64,000 nt of DNA from Nevskiaceae bacterium (GTDB taxonomy: Bacteria > Pseudomonadota > Gammaproteobacteria > Steroidobacterales > Steroidobacteraceae): assembly GCA_024234075.1 (NCBI GenBank), contig JACKOV010000004.1, forward strand, positions 248,001-312,000. Direction: 5' to 3'. Below the pieces are notes generated by a model. It was not told the origin of the DNA and did no database searches. It worked only from the letters and a program-made list of their open reading frames with translations. Shown here piece after piece: positions 33,502-42,345 of this stretch (within the stretch, counting starts at the first letter, position 1; each line of letters starts with the position of its first letter). The position numbers and the translations under genes are program-made.

Positions 33502-35106
33502 CAGTCCGCCGGGGTTCATCAGTCGCTGCGGGTCGACCAGATCCTTCAGGCCGACGATGAACCGGGCCGTATCCGGTTCCAGCGACTGCATGTACGGATA
33601 GGTCTTGCCGATCTGGTTCGACGACGCACCGAGTTCCGAGAACAACCCGACCAATACCTCGCGCAACCGCTGTACCAGTTCGCGCGCCGCCGGATTGGCC
33701 GCCGGCCGACTGAACTTGGCCAGCACCTCCGGTGCGGGCATGCGCTCGTGCATCGGCAGCCATTCGTCGAACCAGTGGAACACCGGCTCGAAACTGAAGG
33801 CGGTGCTGCCGATCGCGATCAGCAAGTGGCTCATCCAGACGCCCTTTTCGCGCATCTCCGTCTCGTAAGGCCGTAGCGCCGCGGCGCTCGCCTCGATGAT
33901 CCGCGCAGCGTCGCTGTGCGCCACCTTGGCGTTGAGCGCCGCCCAGCGATCGCCCTTGGGGCCGAGCACGGCATCCGGCGCCGGGAACAGACTGGCCCGC
34001 ACAGCCTTGGGAATGGAGTTCGGGATCTCCTTGCCGCCGAGCCGCTCGCAAGCCTCCCGGCAAGCGGCCAGCTCCGCCTCGAGCGCTGCGGCCGTGCGCC
34101 CGGTGCAGACCACGTGCAGCGAAAACGCATCGGCCGGAACGAAGTCTCGTCCTGCGGCGATCAGCTGCGCACCGTCACGCAGCCCCTTGAGCAGGGACGA
34201 ACCTTGCCGCACGACGTTCGCCAGGGTCTTCACGTCCTTGAGAAGATCATGGGACTCGAGGTTCTTGCGCGTGGTCTCCGGGTCGAACACGTAAGCCTCC
34301 TCGGCGGCCCCCGTGCGCGCTACCTCGGAGAGTGCCCGACCGGCGGCTTTCATGCCCTCGACGAAAGTCGGTGCCGTGAAAATGAACGAGGCATAGCCTG
34401 AGTGCGCCGGTGTACGGATCAGGCGGAAAGTGGCCCGCGTCTTGATGCCGAGCGCACCACCGTCATGGCAGAACACGCCGGTGAGATCGGGACCGTAGGT
34501 GCGGTAGAACGGTTTGGCGACGTTGCGAAAACCGGCCTGCCCGGTGCGCAGCACGGTCCCATCGGCCAGCACGACCTCGAGGTTGAGCACGCAATCCGCG
34601 GCCGTACCGAAACGGGCCGTACCGAAGAACAGCGCGCCGTTGGACAAGCCGCCGCCGACGGTGGCCTGCGCACCGGAGAAGGTGCCGAAGAACGGCAGTC
34701 GCAGGCCCAGCGGTTTCAGCGCCTCGTGGATCCGCTGCCAGGTCACGCCGGCCTCGACCGTGATGTACATGTCGTCGGCGCTGATCTCGACGATGCGATC
34801 GAGACGCGAGGTATCGATGACCAGCGTGCCGGCACGCTCCGGCACGTAGCCGCCGGTGTAGGACATGCCGCCGCCGCGCGCGCTGACCGCGTAACCCGCC
34901 GCGGTCGCCGCACCCACCGCACGCGCCAGCCGTTCGCTGTCACGCGGCCGCAGCACCGCATCGGCGAGCGGGCCGGACATGTAGACGTCGCTCGATGCCA
35001 GCCGCCGCTCCTCGGGATCAAGCGAAAATTCGTCGGCTTCGAGAATGGCGGAGAAGATGCGCGACGGATCGCCTGCGGGCTTGGGCGGCGTAGCAGCCTG
35101 TGTCAT
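33490..35106 (-). CDS. FAD-linked oxidase (vanillyl-alcohol oxidase / D-lactate dehydrogenase family)
   Basis: 538 residues from ATG 35106 (CGGAG upstream); ATG 35130 is also in frame. The FAD-binding PCMH domain occupies about residues 55-235: RPRDSERLARAVGAATAAGY, AVSARGGGMSYTGGYVPER, GAQATVGGGLSNGALFFGTA and GTAADCVLNLEVVLADGTVL. The C-terminus ends LVDPQRLMNPGGLGLR, typical of FAD-linked oxidases of the GlcD type. It probably oxidises an alpha-hydroxy acid or phenolic alcohol; the substrate cannot be read from sequence. It stands alone and runs against flgN. Confidence 0.8.
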   Translation of the reverse strand: MTQAATPPKPAGDPSRIFSAILEADEFSLDPEERRLASSDVYMSGPLADAVLRPRDSERLARAVGAATAAGYAVSARGGGMSYTGGYVPERAGTLVIDTSRLDRIVEISADDMYITVEAGVTWQRIHEALKPLGLRLPFFGTFSGAQATVGGGLSNGALFFGTARFGTAADCVLNLEVVLADGTVLRTGQAGFRNVAKPFYRTYGPDLTGVFCHDGGALGIKTRATFRLIRTPAHSGYASFIFTAPTFVEGMKAAGRALSEVARTGAAEEAYVFDPETTRKNLESHDLLKDVKTLANVVRQGSSLLKGLRDGAQLIAAGRDFVPADAFSLHVVCTGRTAAALEAELAACREACERLGGKEIPNSIPKAVRASLFPAPDAVLGPKGDRWAALNAKVAHSDAARIIEASAAALRPYETEMREKGVWMSHLLIAIGSTAFSFEPVFHWFDEWLPMHERMPAPEVLAKFSRPAANPAARELVQRLREVLVGLFSELGASSNQIGKTYPYMQSLEPDTARFIVGLKDLVDPQRLMNPGGLGLR

Positions 35107-35288
35107 GATGCTCTCCGATGTTTGTTGCATCCCGCGATGCTAGCGGGCAGCCGCGATCAACGCCATGTCCACCCCGTGCCGGAAGTCGCCGCATTGACGC
35201 GATGACCGGTGGGCGTTCTACGCAGTGATACGGATGGCAATGTCGCGCAGCGCTCCGACAATCGAAGCCCGTTGCAGAGGTAGCCCAC

Positions 35289-36275
35289 ATGCGAAACATC
35301 AAACGCATCCTGGTCGCGATCAAGGATCCCAGCGCTCGCACTCTGCCGGCGGTCCGCAAGGCCGCGCAGCTCGCCAAGGCTTGCGGCGCGGAGCTTGAGC
35401 TCTTCCACAGCCTCTCGCAGACCATCATGGTGGACGCCTTGCAGGCGCAGGCCATCAACCTGCGCGACTACGAGCGTCAGCAGGTCGAGCGTACGGTCGC
35501 GCGTCTCGAGACGATTGCAGCTCGCCTGCGTCGACACCGCATCCGCGTCAGCGTGGCGGCCGAATGGGACCACCCGCCGGCCGAAGCGATCGTGCGCCAC
35601 AGCATCCGGCGCAAGGTCAACCTGATCGTTGCCGAGCGCCATGCGGGCCGGCACGTCGCCGGCTGGATGCTCAGCTATACGGATTGGGAGCTGCTGCGCC
35701 TGGCGCCCTGTCCGGTGCTGATCGTCAAGACACCTCGTCCCTACCATCGTCCGACCGTGATGGCTGCGGTCGACCCGTTGCATCAGCACGCCAAACCGGT
35801 GCGCCTCGACGCCGAGATCCTGCTGACCGCGGCATCGTTGAAAAGCGCCTTGTCGGGCGCGATGCAGGTCGTGCATGTCTGCCCGCCACCGGTGGTCGTC
35901 ACGGCAGGCTGGGTCGCCGGGCCGGTGATGCTGCCCGGTTCCGATGGCCAGCAGGGCGTGCTTCAGGCGCGTGCCGCTCTCGAAGCCGAACTCGAGCGCC
36001 TGCCCTTGCCGGCCCACAAGGTCGCAGTACTCGAGGGCGTGGCGCGGGAGACGATTCCGGCGACCGCCCGCAGCATCAAGGCATCGATCGTCGTGATGGG
36101 CGCAGTCTCGCGCTCGGGTCTGAAACGGCTGTTGATCGGCAACACCGCCGAGGCCGTGCTCGATGCCCTGCCCTGCGATGTGCTGATCGTCAAACCGGGT
36201 CGCTTCAAGAGTCCGGTGCCGGCACGCAGCCGAGGTGCTCAGCTGATGACCATACCGTCGCAGATGACGATCTGA
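35289..36275 (+). CDS. Tandem universal stress protein (UspE type)
   Basis: 328 residues made of two Usp domains. Domain 1 (about 1-150) begins RNIKRILVAIKDPSARTLPA and ends CPVLIVKTPRP; domain 2 (about 155-310) contains VMAAVDPLHQHAKPVRLDAE and ends in ASIVVMGAVSRSGLKRLLIG then NTAEAVLDALPCDVLIVKPG. Domain 2 keeps the GxxxRxG-type nucleotide-binding pattern (GAVSRSG...GNTAE), domain 1 is less conserved there (ERHAGRHVAGWM), so only one site may bind ATP. It is monocistronic and divergent from the oxidase upstream. Confidence 0.9.
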   Translation: MRNIKRILVAIKDPSARTLPAVRKAAQLAKACGAELELFHSLSQTIMVDALQAQAINLRDYERQQVERTVARLETIAARLRRHRIRVSVAAEWDHPPAEAIVRHSIRRKVNLIVAERHAGRHVAGWMLSYTDWELLRLAPCPVLIVKTPRPYHRPTVMAAVDPLHQHAKPVRLDAEILLTAASLKSALSGAMQVVHVCPPPVVVTAGWVAGPVMLPGSDGQQGVLQARAALEAELERLPLPAHKVAVLEGVARETIPATARSIKASIVVMGAVSRSGLKRLLIGNTAEAVLDALPCDVLIVKPGRFKSPVPARSRGAQLMTIPSQMTI

Positions 36276-36294
36276 AGATTGGGGGCTCTTGGGG

Positions 36295-36327
36295 GCCTGC
36301 CGCGAACCGGCAGGAATGCCGGCAGGC
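36295..36327. terminator. Competing inverted repeats between usp and the pseudokinase gene
   Basis: GCCTGCCG (36295-36302) can pair either with CGGCAGG at 36308-36314 or with CGGCAGGC at 36320-36327. It sits between two convergent stops (usp ends at 36275, the pseudokinase gene at 36334). No T-tract. A shared 3' end structure is likely. Confidence 0.4.
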
Positions 36328-36333
36328 AAGTTC

Positions 36334-38283
36334 TCAACGGTTCGCGCGGGCGGGTTCCAGGCGCCGCGCATTCGACTGATCGCGCAGCAGGATGGCCGCC
36401 GCAGCCTGCTCGGCGCCGTGGCGAGCCCCCGGAGCCGCCGGGTCCAGTTGCAGGGCGCGGGCGAACGCGTCGCGGGCGGCCTCCAGGCGTCCGGCACCGA
36501 GTGCAGCATGGCCCTCCGCGAGCGCCACCCCGACATTGTCACGCGCCAGATTGCGGCGCACGGCGGCCAGCGCTTCGGACAAACCGCGGTTGCGTGGATC
36601 GGCACGCAAGGCTTGCGCATACCCCTGTACCGCGCGCGCATGATCGTCGCGTGCGCCGGCCGCGCGCGCATCGTGTATCAGAGCTTCCACACCCGCCAGG
36701 CGTCGTGCCCGCTGGCTGCCTTCGATTGCAGCACGATTGTTCGGTGCCAGCGCCAGTGCCGCGGCAAACGCCTCGCGTGCCGCACTGGGTTCGAGCGCGA
36801 TCAGCGCGCGATTGCCGCCGGCCACCAGGTTCGCGACACGGGTGCGAAGCGCCAGAGCGGCTTGCTCTTCGGCGCTGGGCTCTTCGGCGCTGGGCTCTTC
36901 CGGCTCGGCCTCGGGTTGCGCCTGCTCAGCGGCGATACCGGCAGCAAGCGGTGTTGTCGCGTCGGCTGCGAACGCCATGCCGAGCAATGCCGCAGCGTCG
37001 TCAGCTGCAGTCCGCGACCTTGCAAGCGCCGCCGTAGTCGTCACCGCCGCGCCGCGTTCGGCGCGGCTGGCGGCGCTCGCGGGTGTCACCGGTGGCGCAG
37101 CGCTGCGTGTGCCCAGATGCCAGAGAGCCCAGATTGCGGCGGCCGCAGCCAGCATCGCCACCCACAGCCAGCGTGAACTCGAGTGCATTGCCGCGGGAGG
37201 CTCATCATCTGCCACCGCAGATGCGCGCTCCGGGACGGTCGGCGGATACCAGACGTCCACTGCTGCGGCCTTGGGAGTCGAACGCGCACGCTCCGTAGCG
37301 GGCACGGGCACAGCAGCCACCTCCTCGCACGCCTGCACCTGCTCTGCCGCCGGTGCGACGTCGGTGGCGACCACCGGCGGCGGCAGTCCGATCGGTGCCG
37401 CTGCCGCATCTGTCATCACAGGCTGCGCCATCGGCGGTACCGGGCGGGGGTTCGCCGGCTCGGAGCGCGACAGCGATAACGACACCACTTTCATTTCGAC
37501 CGTGGCATCGGTAGGCGCCGTGGCCGTACCCGTGGTGTCGGTACTGGAGAGACTGCTTCCAGCGGGCCACGGGAAGGTGTCTTCGAGCGATTCACGCAGC
37601 TCGTCGGCCAGCGTCGCCATGGCATCCGTGGCGGGACGCGGCGCATCAGCGGCGAGTGCCCGGAGAAAATACCGGCGCAGGCGCGGTGGCGGGCCGCCAC
37701 TCCTCTGCAACATGTCCTGGGCGAACGCGAGGAACGCCCGGTGATCGGCCGCCACACCATCACGAATCGCTGCAGCGCCCGCGGCATCGCCGCGAAAACC
37801 CTGGATCAACAGTCGGTCGTCGGCGGTATAGAGGCAGCTGGCGCGCGAGAAATCACCGTGGAAAACGCCTCGTGCATGGGCGTCTGCCAGCACGCGCGCA
37901 ATGTTGGCCAGTTGAGTGATGATCCTCAGCCGGCAGCTGCTGTCGACGCGGGCCGCGGCATCGATCATGCGCACCGGCTCGGAGTCGACGAGCTGGAATA
38001 TCCGCTCGTCCTCGATCAGCGGCACATCGGTGCGCAGCACGTCCGGTCGTGCCAGGCGTTCGGCAAGCAGCCGTTCGCGATGGAGTTCGCCGAGCCGGCG
38101 CGCCGTATCGGCGCCGCCGGTCTCGAAGACGCGTACGACACAGCTATTGCCGCTGCGCCCATCGAGCGCCCGCCAGTAGCCGAAATCGCCGGACCGGCAA
38201 ATTTCCTGGATCGGCCTGAACCGCGCCTCGGACGCACCATCGTCGAGTCGCGTCGAATCGCGGTCGAAATGGACGATCGCCAC
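36334..38283 (-). CDS. Membrane-anchored pseudokinase with C-terminal TPR-like repeats
   Basis: 649 residues from a GTG at 38283 (AGGGG upstream); an in-frame ATG at 38373 would add 30 residues. Residues about 20-240 have the layout of a bacterial Ser/Thr kinase: DFGYWRALDGRSGNSCVVRV (strands before the usual VAxK), a C-lobe helix ADAHARGVFHGDFSRASCLY in place of the catalytic HRDxKxxN, and RLLIQGF in place of DFG. The ATP-binding Lys, the catalytic-loop Lys/Asn and the metal-binding Asp are all missing, so it should not phosphorylate. A Pro/Ala-rich linker leads to one membrane helix (371-391) and then two or three TPR-like helical pairs up to residue 649, outside the cytoplasm. It may be a scaffold or sensor. 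An EEPSA direct repeat follows the helix. Confidence 0.7.
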   Translation of the reverse strand: MAIVHFDRDSTRLDDGASEARFRPIQEICRSGDFGYWRALDGRSGNSCVVRVFETGGADTARRLGELHRERLLAERLARPDVLRTDVPLIEDERIFQLVDSEPVRMIDAAARVDSSCRLRIITQLANIARVLADAHARGVFHGDFSRASCLYTADDRLLIQGFRGDAAGAAAIRDGVAADHRAFLAFAQDMLQRSGGPPPRLRRYFLRALAADAPRPATDAMATLADELRESLEDTFPWPAGSSLSSTDTTGTATAPTDATVEMKVVSLSLSRSEPANPRPVPPMAQPVMTDAAAAPIGLPPPVVATDVAPAAEQVQACEEVAAVPVPATERARSTPKAAAVDVWYPPTVPERASAVADDEPPAAMHSSSRWLWVAMLAAAAAIWALWHLGTRSAAPPVTPASAASRAERGAAVTTTAALARSRTAADDAAALLGMAFAADATTPLAAGIAAEQAQPEAEPEEPSAEEPSAEEQAALALRTRVANLVAGGNRALIALEPSAAREAFAAALALAPNNRAAIEGSQRARRLAGVEALIHDARAAGARDDHARAVQGYAQALRADPRNRGLSEALAAVRRNLARDNVGVALAEGHAALGAGRLEAARDAFARALQLDPAAPGARHGAEQAAAAILLRDQSNARRLEPARANR

Positions 38284-38414
38284 GATGTCCCCTGCACTAT
38301 GTTGTGGTCCGCCCGATTCTCCACCAGCCAGATGGATCGACAGACGCCAGGAGACATAAGGCGGCCGGCGCATCGCCCCGCCTGCGATGCAGCTCCCAGT
38401 TTTACGGGCTGGCC

Positions 38415-39185
38415 TCAGCGCAGCGGCTGTGCGGTCGCGATGAAATCCGTGTTCCGGAACCCGGGTTTGCCATAGGCCAGCGGCCCGCCGTTCGGGTCGA
38501 GCACCCGGCCTCCGGCCGCAACCAGGACCGCCTGCCCGGCCGCGGTATCCCACTCCATGGTGGGCCCGAACCGCGGATAGACGTCCGCCTCGGCGGCCGC
38601 CAGCAGGCAGAATTTCAGCGACGATCCGATCGAAACCCGCTCGGTGATGCCGCGTACGGCCAGCCAGCTCTCGGTCCGCGGCGAGCCATGGGAACGCGAA
38701 GCCACGGCGACCAGCCGACCCGGCGGCGCCACCCGGACTCGCAGCGGCAGGCGTTGGAGCGCGGCATGGCCGTCGCGACGCAGCTCGAATGCCGTCGCAC
38801 TGCGGGTGTCGCCGGCAAAGCTGCGTCCGAGCGCCGGCGCCACCACCACCCCGAGCACCGGCTCACTCCGCTCGATCAAGGCGATGTTGACCGTGAATTC
38901 GTCGCGCCCGGCGACGAACTCACGCGTGCCGTCGAGCGGGTCCACGAGAAAGAACCGCTCGCCGACCGGCGCTTCGCCTTCGGTGGCGGATTCCTCGGCG
39001 ACCACTGGAATCTCGGGCGCGAACCGCGCGAGCCTCGTCAGAATCAGCCGCTCCGCCGCCTGGTCGGCATCCGTGACGGGTGAGGCATCCGGTTTCTGCC
39101 GGGTCGCAAAACCGGCCGTGCGAATCCGCAGAATCTCCTCGCCGGCAGCTTGTGCCGCGGCGAGCATGTCGTCGAGCAATGTCAT
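38415..39185 (-). CDS. cysQ: 3'(2'),5'-bisphosphate nucleotidase CysQ (inositol-phosphatase family)
   Basis: 256 residues from ATG 39185. The metal-binding motifs of the lithium-sensitive phosphatase family are present: EES (about 66-68), DPLDGTREFVAGRDEFTVNI, and the C-terminal PTMEWDTAAGQAVLVAAGG. The spacing, the GRDEFTVN segment and KPGFRNTDFIA at the end are of CysQ type. It hydrolyses pAp from sulfate assimilation. Its start faces the start of the FAD oxidase on the other strand. Confidence 0.88.
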   Translation of the reverse strand: MTLLDDMLAAAQAAGEEILRIRTAGFATRQKPDASPVTDADQAAERLILTRLARFAPEIPVVAEESATEGEAPVGERFFLVDPLDGTREFVAGRDEFTVNIALIERSEPVLGVVVAPALGRSFAGDTRSATAFELRRDGHAALQRLPLRVRVAPPGRLVAVASRSHGSPRTESWLAVRGITERVSIGSSLKFCLLAAAEADVYPRFGPTMEWDTAAGQAVLVAAGGRVLDPNGGPLAYGKPGFRNTDFIATAQPLR

Positions 39186-39288
39186 GGCGGGCCAAGCAGA
39201 CCACGAGCGCAGCCAGCATTCCAGTCCCGGCCGGTTCCCAAGCGGTGTGCTACCGTCCCGATCCCGACCGATGCCCGGAACCGTCTCG

Positions 39289-40743
39289 ATGTCCGACTCC
39301 GTCCCAACCGTCGCACCGTCGCCGCAGCGCACCGGCAGTACCGCTGCCCTGGCCGAGCTGCAGGCCGCATTGGGTCCGCAGTTGTCGCTGGCACATGCGG
39401 TTCGCGAGCATCATGGCCGGGATGAATCGCCGCTGGATGTACCACCGCCGGATGCGGTGGTTTACGCGCAATCCCACGACGATGTCGTCACGACCATCCG
39501 GACCGCTGCACAGCATCGCGTGCCGGTGATTCCTTTCGGCGCCGGTTCCTCGCTGGAGGGTCATGTGCTCGCGATCGCCGGCGGCATCTCGCTCGATCTC
39601 ACCCGTCTCGACCGCATCCTGCAGATCGACATCGAGGATCTGACCGCAACCGTGCAGGCCGGAGTCACCCGCCTGGCACTCAATGAAGCGCTGCGCGGTA
39701 GCGGGCTGTTCTTTCCGATCGACCCGGGCGCGGATGCGACCCTCGGCGGCATGTGCGCCACCGGTGCGAGTGGCACCAATGCCGTACGCTACGGCACGAT
39801 GCGCGAGAACGTCCTGGCGCTGACTGCCGTCACAGCCGCCGGTGAGACCATCCACACCGGTACCCGGGCACGCAAGAGTTCCGCCGGCTACGACCTCACC
39901 CGGTTGCTGATCGGCAGCGAGGGTACGCTCGCCGTGATCACCGAAGTCACATTGCGGTTGCACCCTCTGCCGGAGGCTATGAGCGCCGCAATCTGTCACT
40001 TCCCCGACGTCACCGCGGCGGTACGCACGGCCAGCCAGGTGATCCAGGCGGGTATCCCGATCGCCCGCTGCGAGCTGCTCGATGCGCTCGCCGTGCGGGC
40101 CGTGAACCGTCACAGCAAGCTCGCACTGCAGGAGTCGCCGCTGTTGCTGATGGAGTTCCACGGCAGCGAGGCCTCGGTACGGGAACAGGCGGAAAGCACG
40201 CAGGAGATTGCGACTGAGTTCGGCGGCGGCGGTTTCGAATGGGCAACCCGGCCGGAGGATCGTTCACGTCTTTGGCAGGCCCGGCACATGGCCTATTTCG
40301 CGATGCTGCAGCTGCGCCCCGGTGCCCGCAGCGTCACCACCGATGTGTGCGTGCCGATCTCGCGGCTCGGCGAGTGCATCGACCTGACGCGGGCGGATCT
40401 CGCGACCTCCAACCTGGAAACCGCCATCATCGGTCATGTCGGCGACGGCAATTTCCACGTGTTGATCCTGGTCGATCCTGACGATCCGGCTATGCGCGAA
40501 CGCGCCGAAGCCGCCAACGATCGCCTGACTGCGCGCGCCATCGCACTCGGCGGCACCTGTACCGGCGAGCATGGTATCGGCCTGCACAAGATGCGCTTCC
40601 TCGAACAGGAGCGTGACGCTGCGACGCTCGGTCTGATGCGCACCGTCAAGCGTGCACTCGATCCGGCCAACATCCTCAACCCGGGCAAGATCTTCACGCT
40701 GACGCCGCCGAGTGCCGGCGCCGCGCCGCTCAGAACGCGTTGA
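39289..40743 (+). CDS. FAD-binding D-lactate dehydrogenase / glycolate oxidase GlcD-like
   Basis: 484 residues from ATG 39289 (ATG 39271 is possible). FAD PCMH domain: PDAVVYAQSHDDVVTTIRTA, HRVPVIPFGAGSSLEGHVLA, FPIDPGADATLGGMCATGAS, GTNAVRYGTMRENVLALTAV. The C-terminal FAD-oxidase domain shows IIGHVGDGNFHVLILVD, GGTCTGEHGIGLHKMRFLEQ and KRALDPANILNPGKIF, all characteristic of the cytochrome-type D-lactate dehydrogenase. It transfers electrons from a D-2-hydroxy acid to the respiratory chain. Its 3' end overlaps that of the convergent acyl-CoA dehydrogenase gene by 14 bases. Confidence 0.88.
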   Translation: MSDSVPTVAPSPQRTGSTAALAELQAALGPQLSLAHAVREHHGRDESPLDVPPPDAVVYAQSHDDVVTTIRTAAQHRVPVIPFGAGSSLEGHVLAIAGGISLDLTRLDRILQIDIEDLTATVQAGVTRLALNEALRGSGLFFPIDPGADATLGGMCATGASGTNAVRYGTMRENVLALTAVTAAGETIHTGTRARKSSAGYDLTRLLIGSEGTLAVITEVTLRLHPLPEAMSAAICHFPDVTAAVRTASQVIQAGIPIARCELLDALAVRAVNRHSKLALQESPLLLMEFHGSEASVREQAESTQEIATEFGGGGFEWATRPEDRSRLWQARHMAYFAMLQLRPGARSVTTDVCVPISRLGECIDLTRADLATSNLETAIIGHVGDGNFHVLILVDPDDPAMRERAEAANDRLTARAIALGGTCTGEHGIGLHKMRFLEQERDAATLGLMRTVKRALDPANILNPGKIFTLTPPSAGAAPLRTR

Positions 40744-41890
40744 TGCCGGTCAGCTCCCGCCCGATCGCGAGCTGATGGATCGTCTCGGTACCTTCATACG
40801 TGATCACGCTCTCGAGATTGAGGGCGTGCCGGATCGAGACATGTTCGGCCATGATCCCCGCGCCGCCGAGCAGGTCCCGGGCATCGCGCGCGACCTCGAT
40901 CGCCGCACGGCAGTTATGCCATTTGGCCATCGAGACCTGTGCCGGCCGCATGCTCCCCTGGTCCTTGAGACGCCCCAGTTGCATCGAAAGCAGCTGTGAG
41001 GTCGTAATCCGTCGTGCCATTTCCGCCAGCCGGATCTGCACGGCCTGATTGGCCGCCAGCGGCCGGTTGAACAAGGTTCGGGTGCGGGTGTAGTCGAGCA
41101 CTTCCGCGAGACAGGCCTGCGCTGCGCCGATCACACCCCAGGTGATGCCGTAACGGGCCTGGGTCAGGCAGGACAGCGGCGCCTTGAGTCCGGCAACACT
41201 GCCCGGAAGCATGTTCTCCGCCGGCACCCGCACGTCGTCGAAAAACAGCTGGCCTGTCGCTGAAGCCCGCAGACTGAACTTCGGCTTGAGCTCCGACGTC
41301 TCGAAGCCGCGCGTGCCACGCTCGATCAGGAAGCCGCGAACGCCCTCTTCGGTCGATGCCCAGACCACTGCGAGATCGGCAATCGGCGCATTGGTTATCC
41401 AGGTCTTGACACCGTTGATGACCCAGTCGCCACCGGCGCGACGTGCCCGGGTACACATGCTGCCCGGATCCGACCCGCCCTGCGGCTCGGTCAGCCCGAA
41501 GCAGCCGATCACCTCGCCCCGTGCCATCGCCGGCAGCCAGCGTGCTTGCTGCTCGGCGCTGCCATAGGCGTGGATCGGGAACATGCAAAGCGAAGACTGT
41601 ACCGAAACGAAACTACGGATCGCCGAGTCGCCACGCTCGAGCTCGCGGCACAACAGGCCGTAGCCGATCGCGTTCATCCCGGCGCAGCCATGGTCGCTCA
41701 GCGTCGCGCCCAGCGCACCGATCTCCGCAAGCCCGGCGACCAGTTCGCGTGGAAACGTATGCGTCTCGAAGTGGCGGCCGATGCCGGGCAGCACCTGTTC
41801 GTCGACAAACCGCGCGACGCTGTCGCGGATCTGGGTCTCTTCCTCCGACAGCAGCGCGTCGGTGGCGTAAAGGTCGAGTGGGTTACTCAT
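40730..41890 (-). CDS. gcdH: Glutaryl-CoA dehydrogenase GcdH (acyl-CoA dehydrogenase family)
   Basis: 386 residues. Acyl-CoA dehydrogenase fold with CFGLTEPQGGSDPGSMCTRA and VINGVKTWITNAPIADLAVV, and the catalytic Glu in VITYEGTETIHQLAIGRELT near residue 370, followed by GINAF. The TEPQGGSDP signature, the Arg in CTRARR and the YEGT end are those of GcdH, which oxidises and decarboxylates glutaryl-CoA to crotonyl-CoA. Close relatives act on other acyl-CoAs, so the substrate is inferred. The IS630 remnant ends 3 bases upstream of its start, where a promoter would be expected. Confidence 0.85.
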   Translation of the reverse strand: MSNPLDLYATDALLSEEETQIRDSVARFVDEQVLPGIGRHFETHTFPRELVAGLAEIGALGATLSDHGCAGMNAIGYGLLCRELERGDSAIRSFVSVQSSLCMFPIHAYGSAEQQARWLPAMARGEVIGCFGLTEPQGGSDPGSMCTRARRAGGDWVINGVKTWITNAPIADLAVVWASTEEGVRGFLIERGTRGFETSELKPKFSLRASATGQLFFDDVRVPAENMLPGSVAGLKAPLSCLTQARYGITWGVIGAAQACLAEVLDYTRTRTLFNRPLAANQAVQIRLAEMARRITTSQLLSMQLGRLKDQGSMRPAQVSMAKWHNCRAAIEVARDARDLLGGAGIMAEHVSIRHALNLESVITYEGTETIHQLAIGRELTGINAF

Positions 41891-41893
41891 TGG

Positions 41894-42229
41894 TCAGTAA
41901 TGTAGGCGAAACCTGGATGTTTGAACAACGAGTGAGCCAAGCCGGGCCAACAACGCCCCGGCGCTGGTCAAGCTCACTGCCACAGTGAACTTCTGCCAAA
42001 TCAGCGCGACCACCATAGACCGAAGTCGAACCCGTATTTGGCGCAGGTTCCTGCCATTGATGCAGCCAAGTACCTTGCGCTCCTGCGCAGGCTGAGCGTG
42101 TGAGCCCGCCCCGCGCCCCATTGCTGCGGCTAACACCTGGTAGGTCCACCCACGATACAGGCCGAACGAGACAGCAACCGTGGCCGGCGACTCACCTTCA
42201 TCCGTGCGTGCGAGCACCAGCAGCCGCAT
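41894..42229 (-). pseudogene. Degenerate IS630-type transposase fragment
   Basis: An open frame of 111 codons whose pieces resemble the N-terminal part of IS630-family transposases: ARTDEGESPATVAVSFGLYR (helix-turn-helix), then NLRQIRVRLRSMVVALIWQK and FTVAVSLTSAGALLARLG, and a garbled end QTSRFRLHY where the family has a QKPLYRAY-like block. Middle parts read better in another frame (WLHQWQE), so frameshifts are likely. The DDE catalytic half is absent. No terminal inverted repeats were recognised. It lies directly upstream of gcdH. Confidence 0.6.
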
Positions 42230-42345
42230 CTATTGCAGTGCCGCATGCAATATCTTGCGTCCATCTCTCTTCATGCCATGCTGGACAATCGCAGATGCCG
42301 TGAATTCCCCAAATCACTGACTTCCGAGCAAGCTCGGTCACGAGC
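42230..42345. other. Short gap upstream of the IS630 remnant
   Basis: 116 bases between the CoA-transferase stop and the transposase fragment. No gene, promoter or terminator is recognisable. It may be residual mobile-element sequence. Confidence 0.3.

Noticed and set aside
36876..36900. Short direct repeat in the pseudokinase gene, considered as a CRISPR or VNTR
   Set aside because: Only two copies of a 15-base unit (EEPSA repeat), no spacers; no CRISPR array was seen anywhere in the window.
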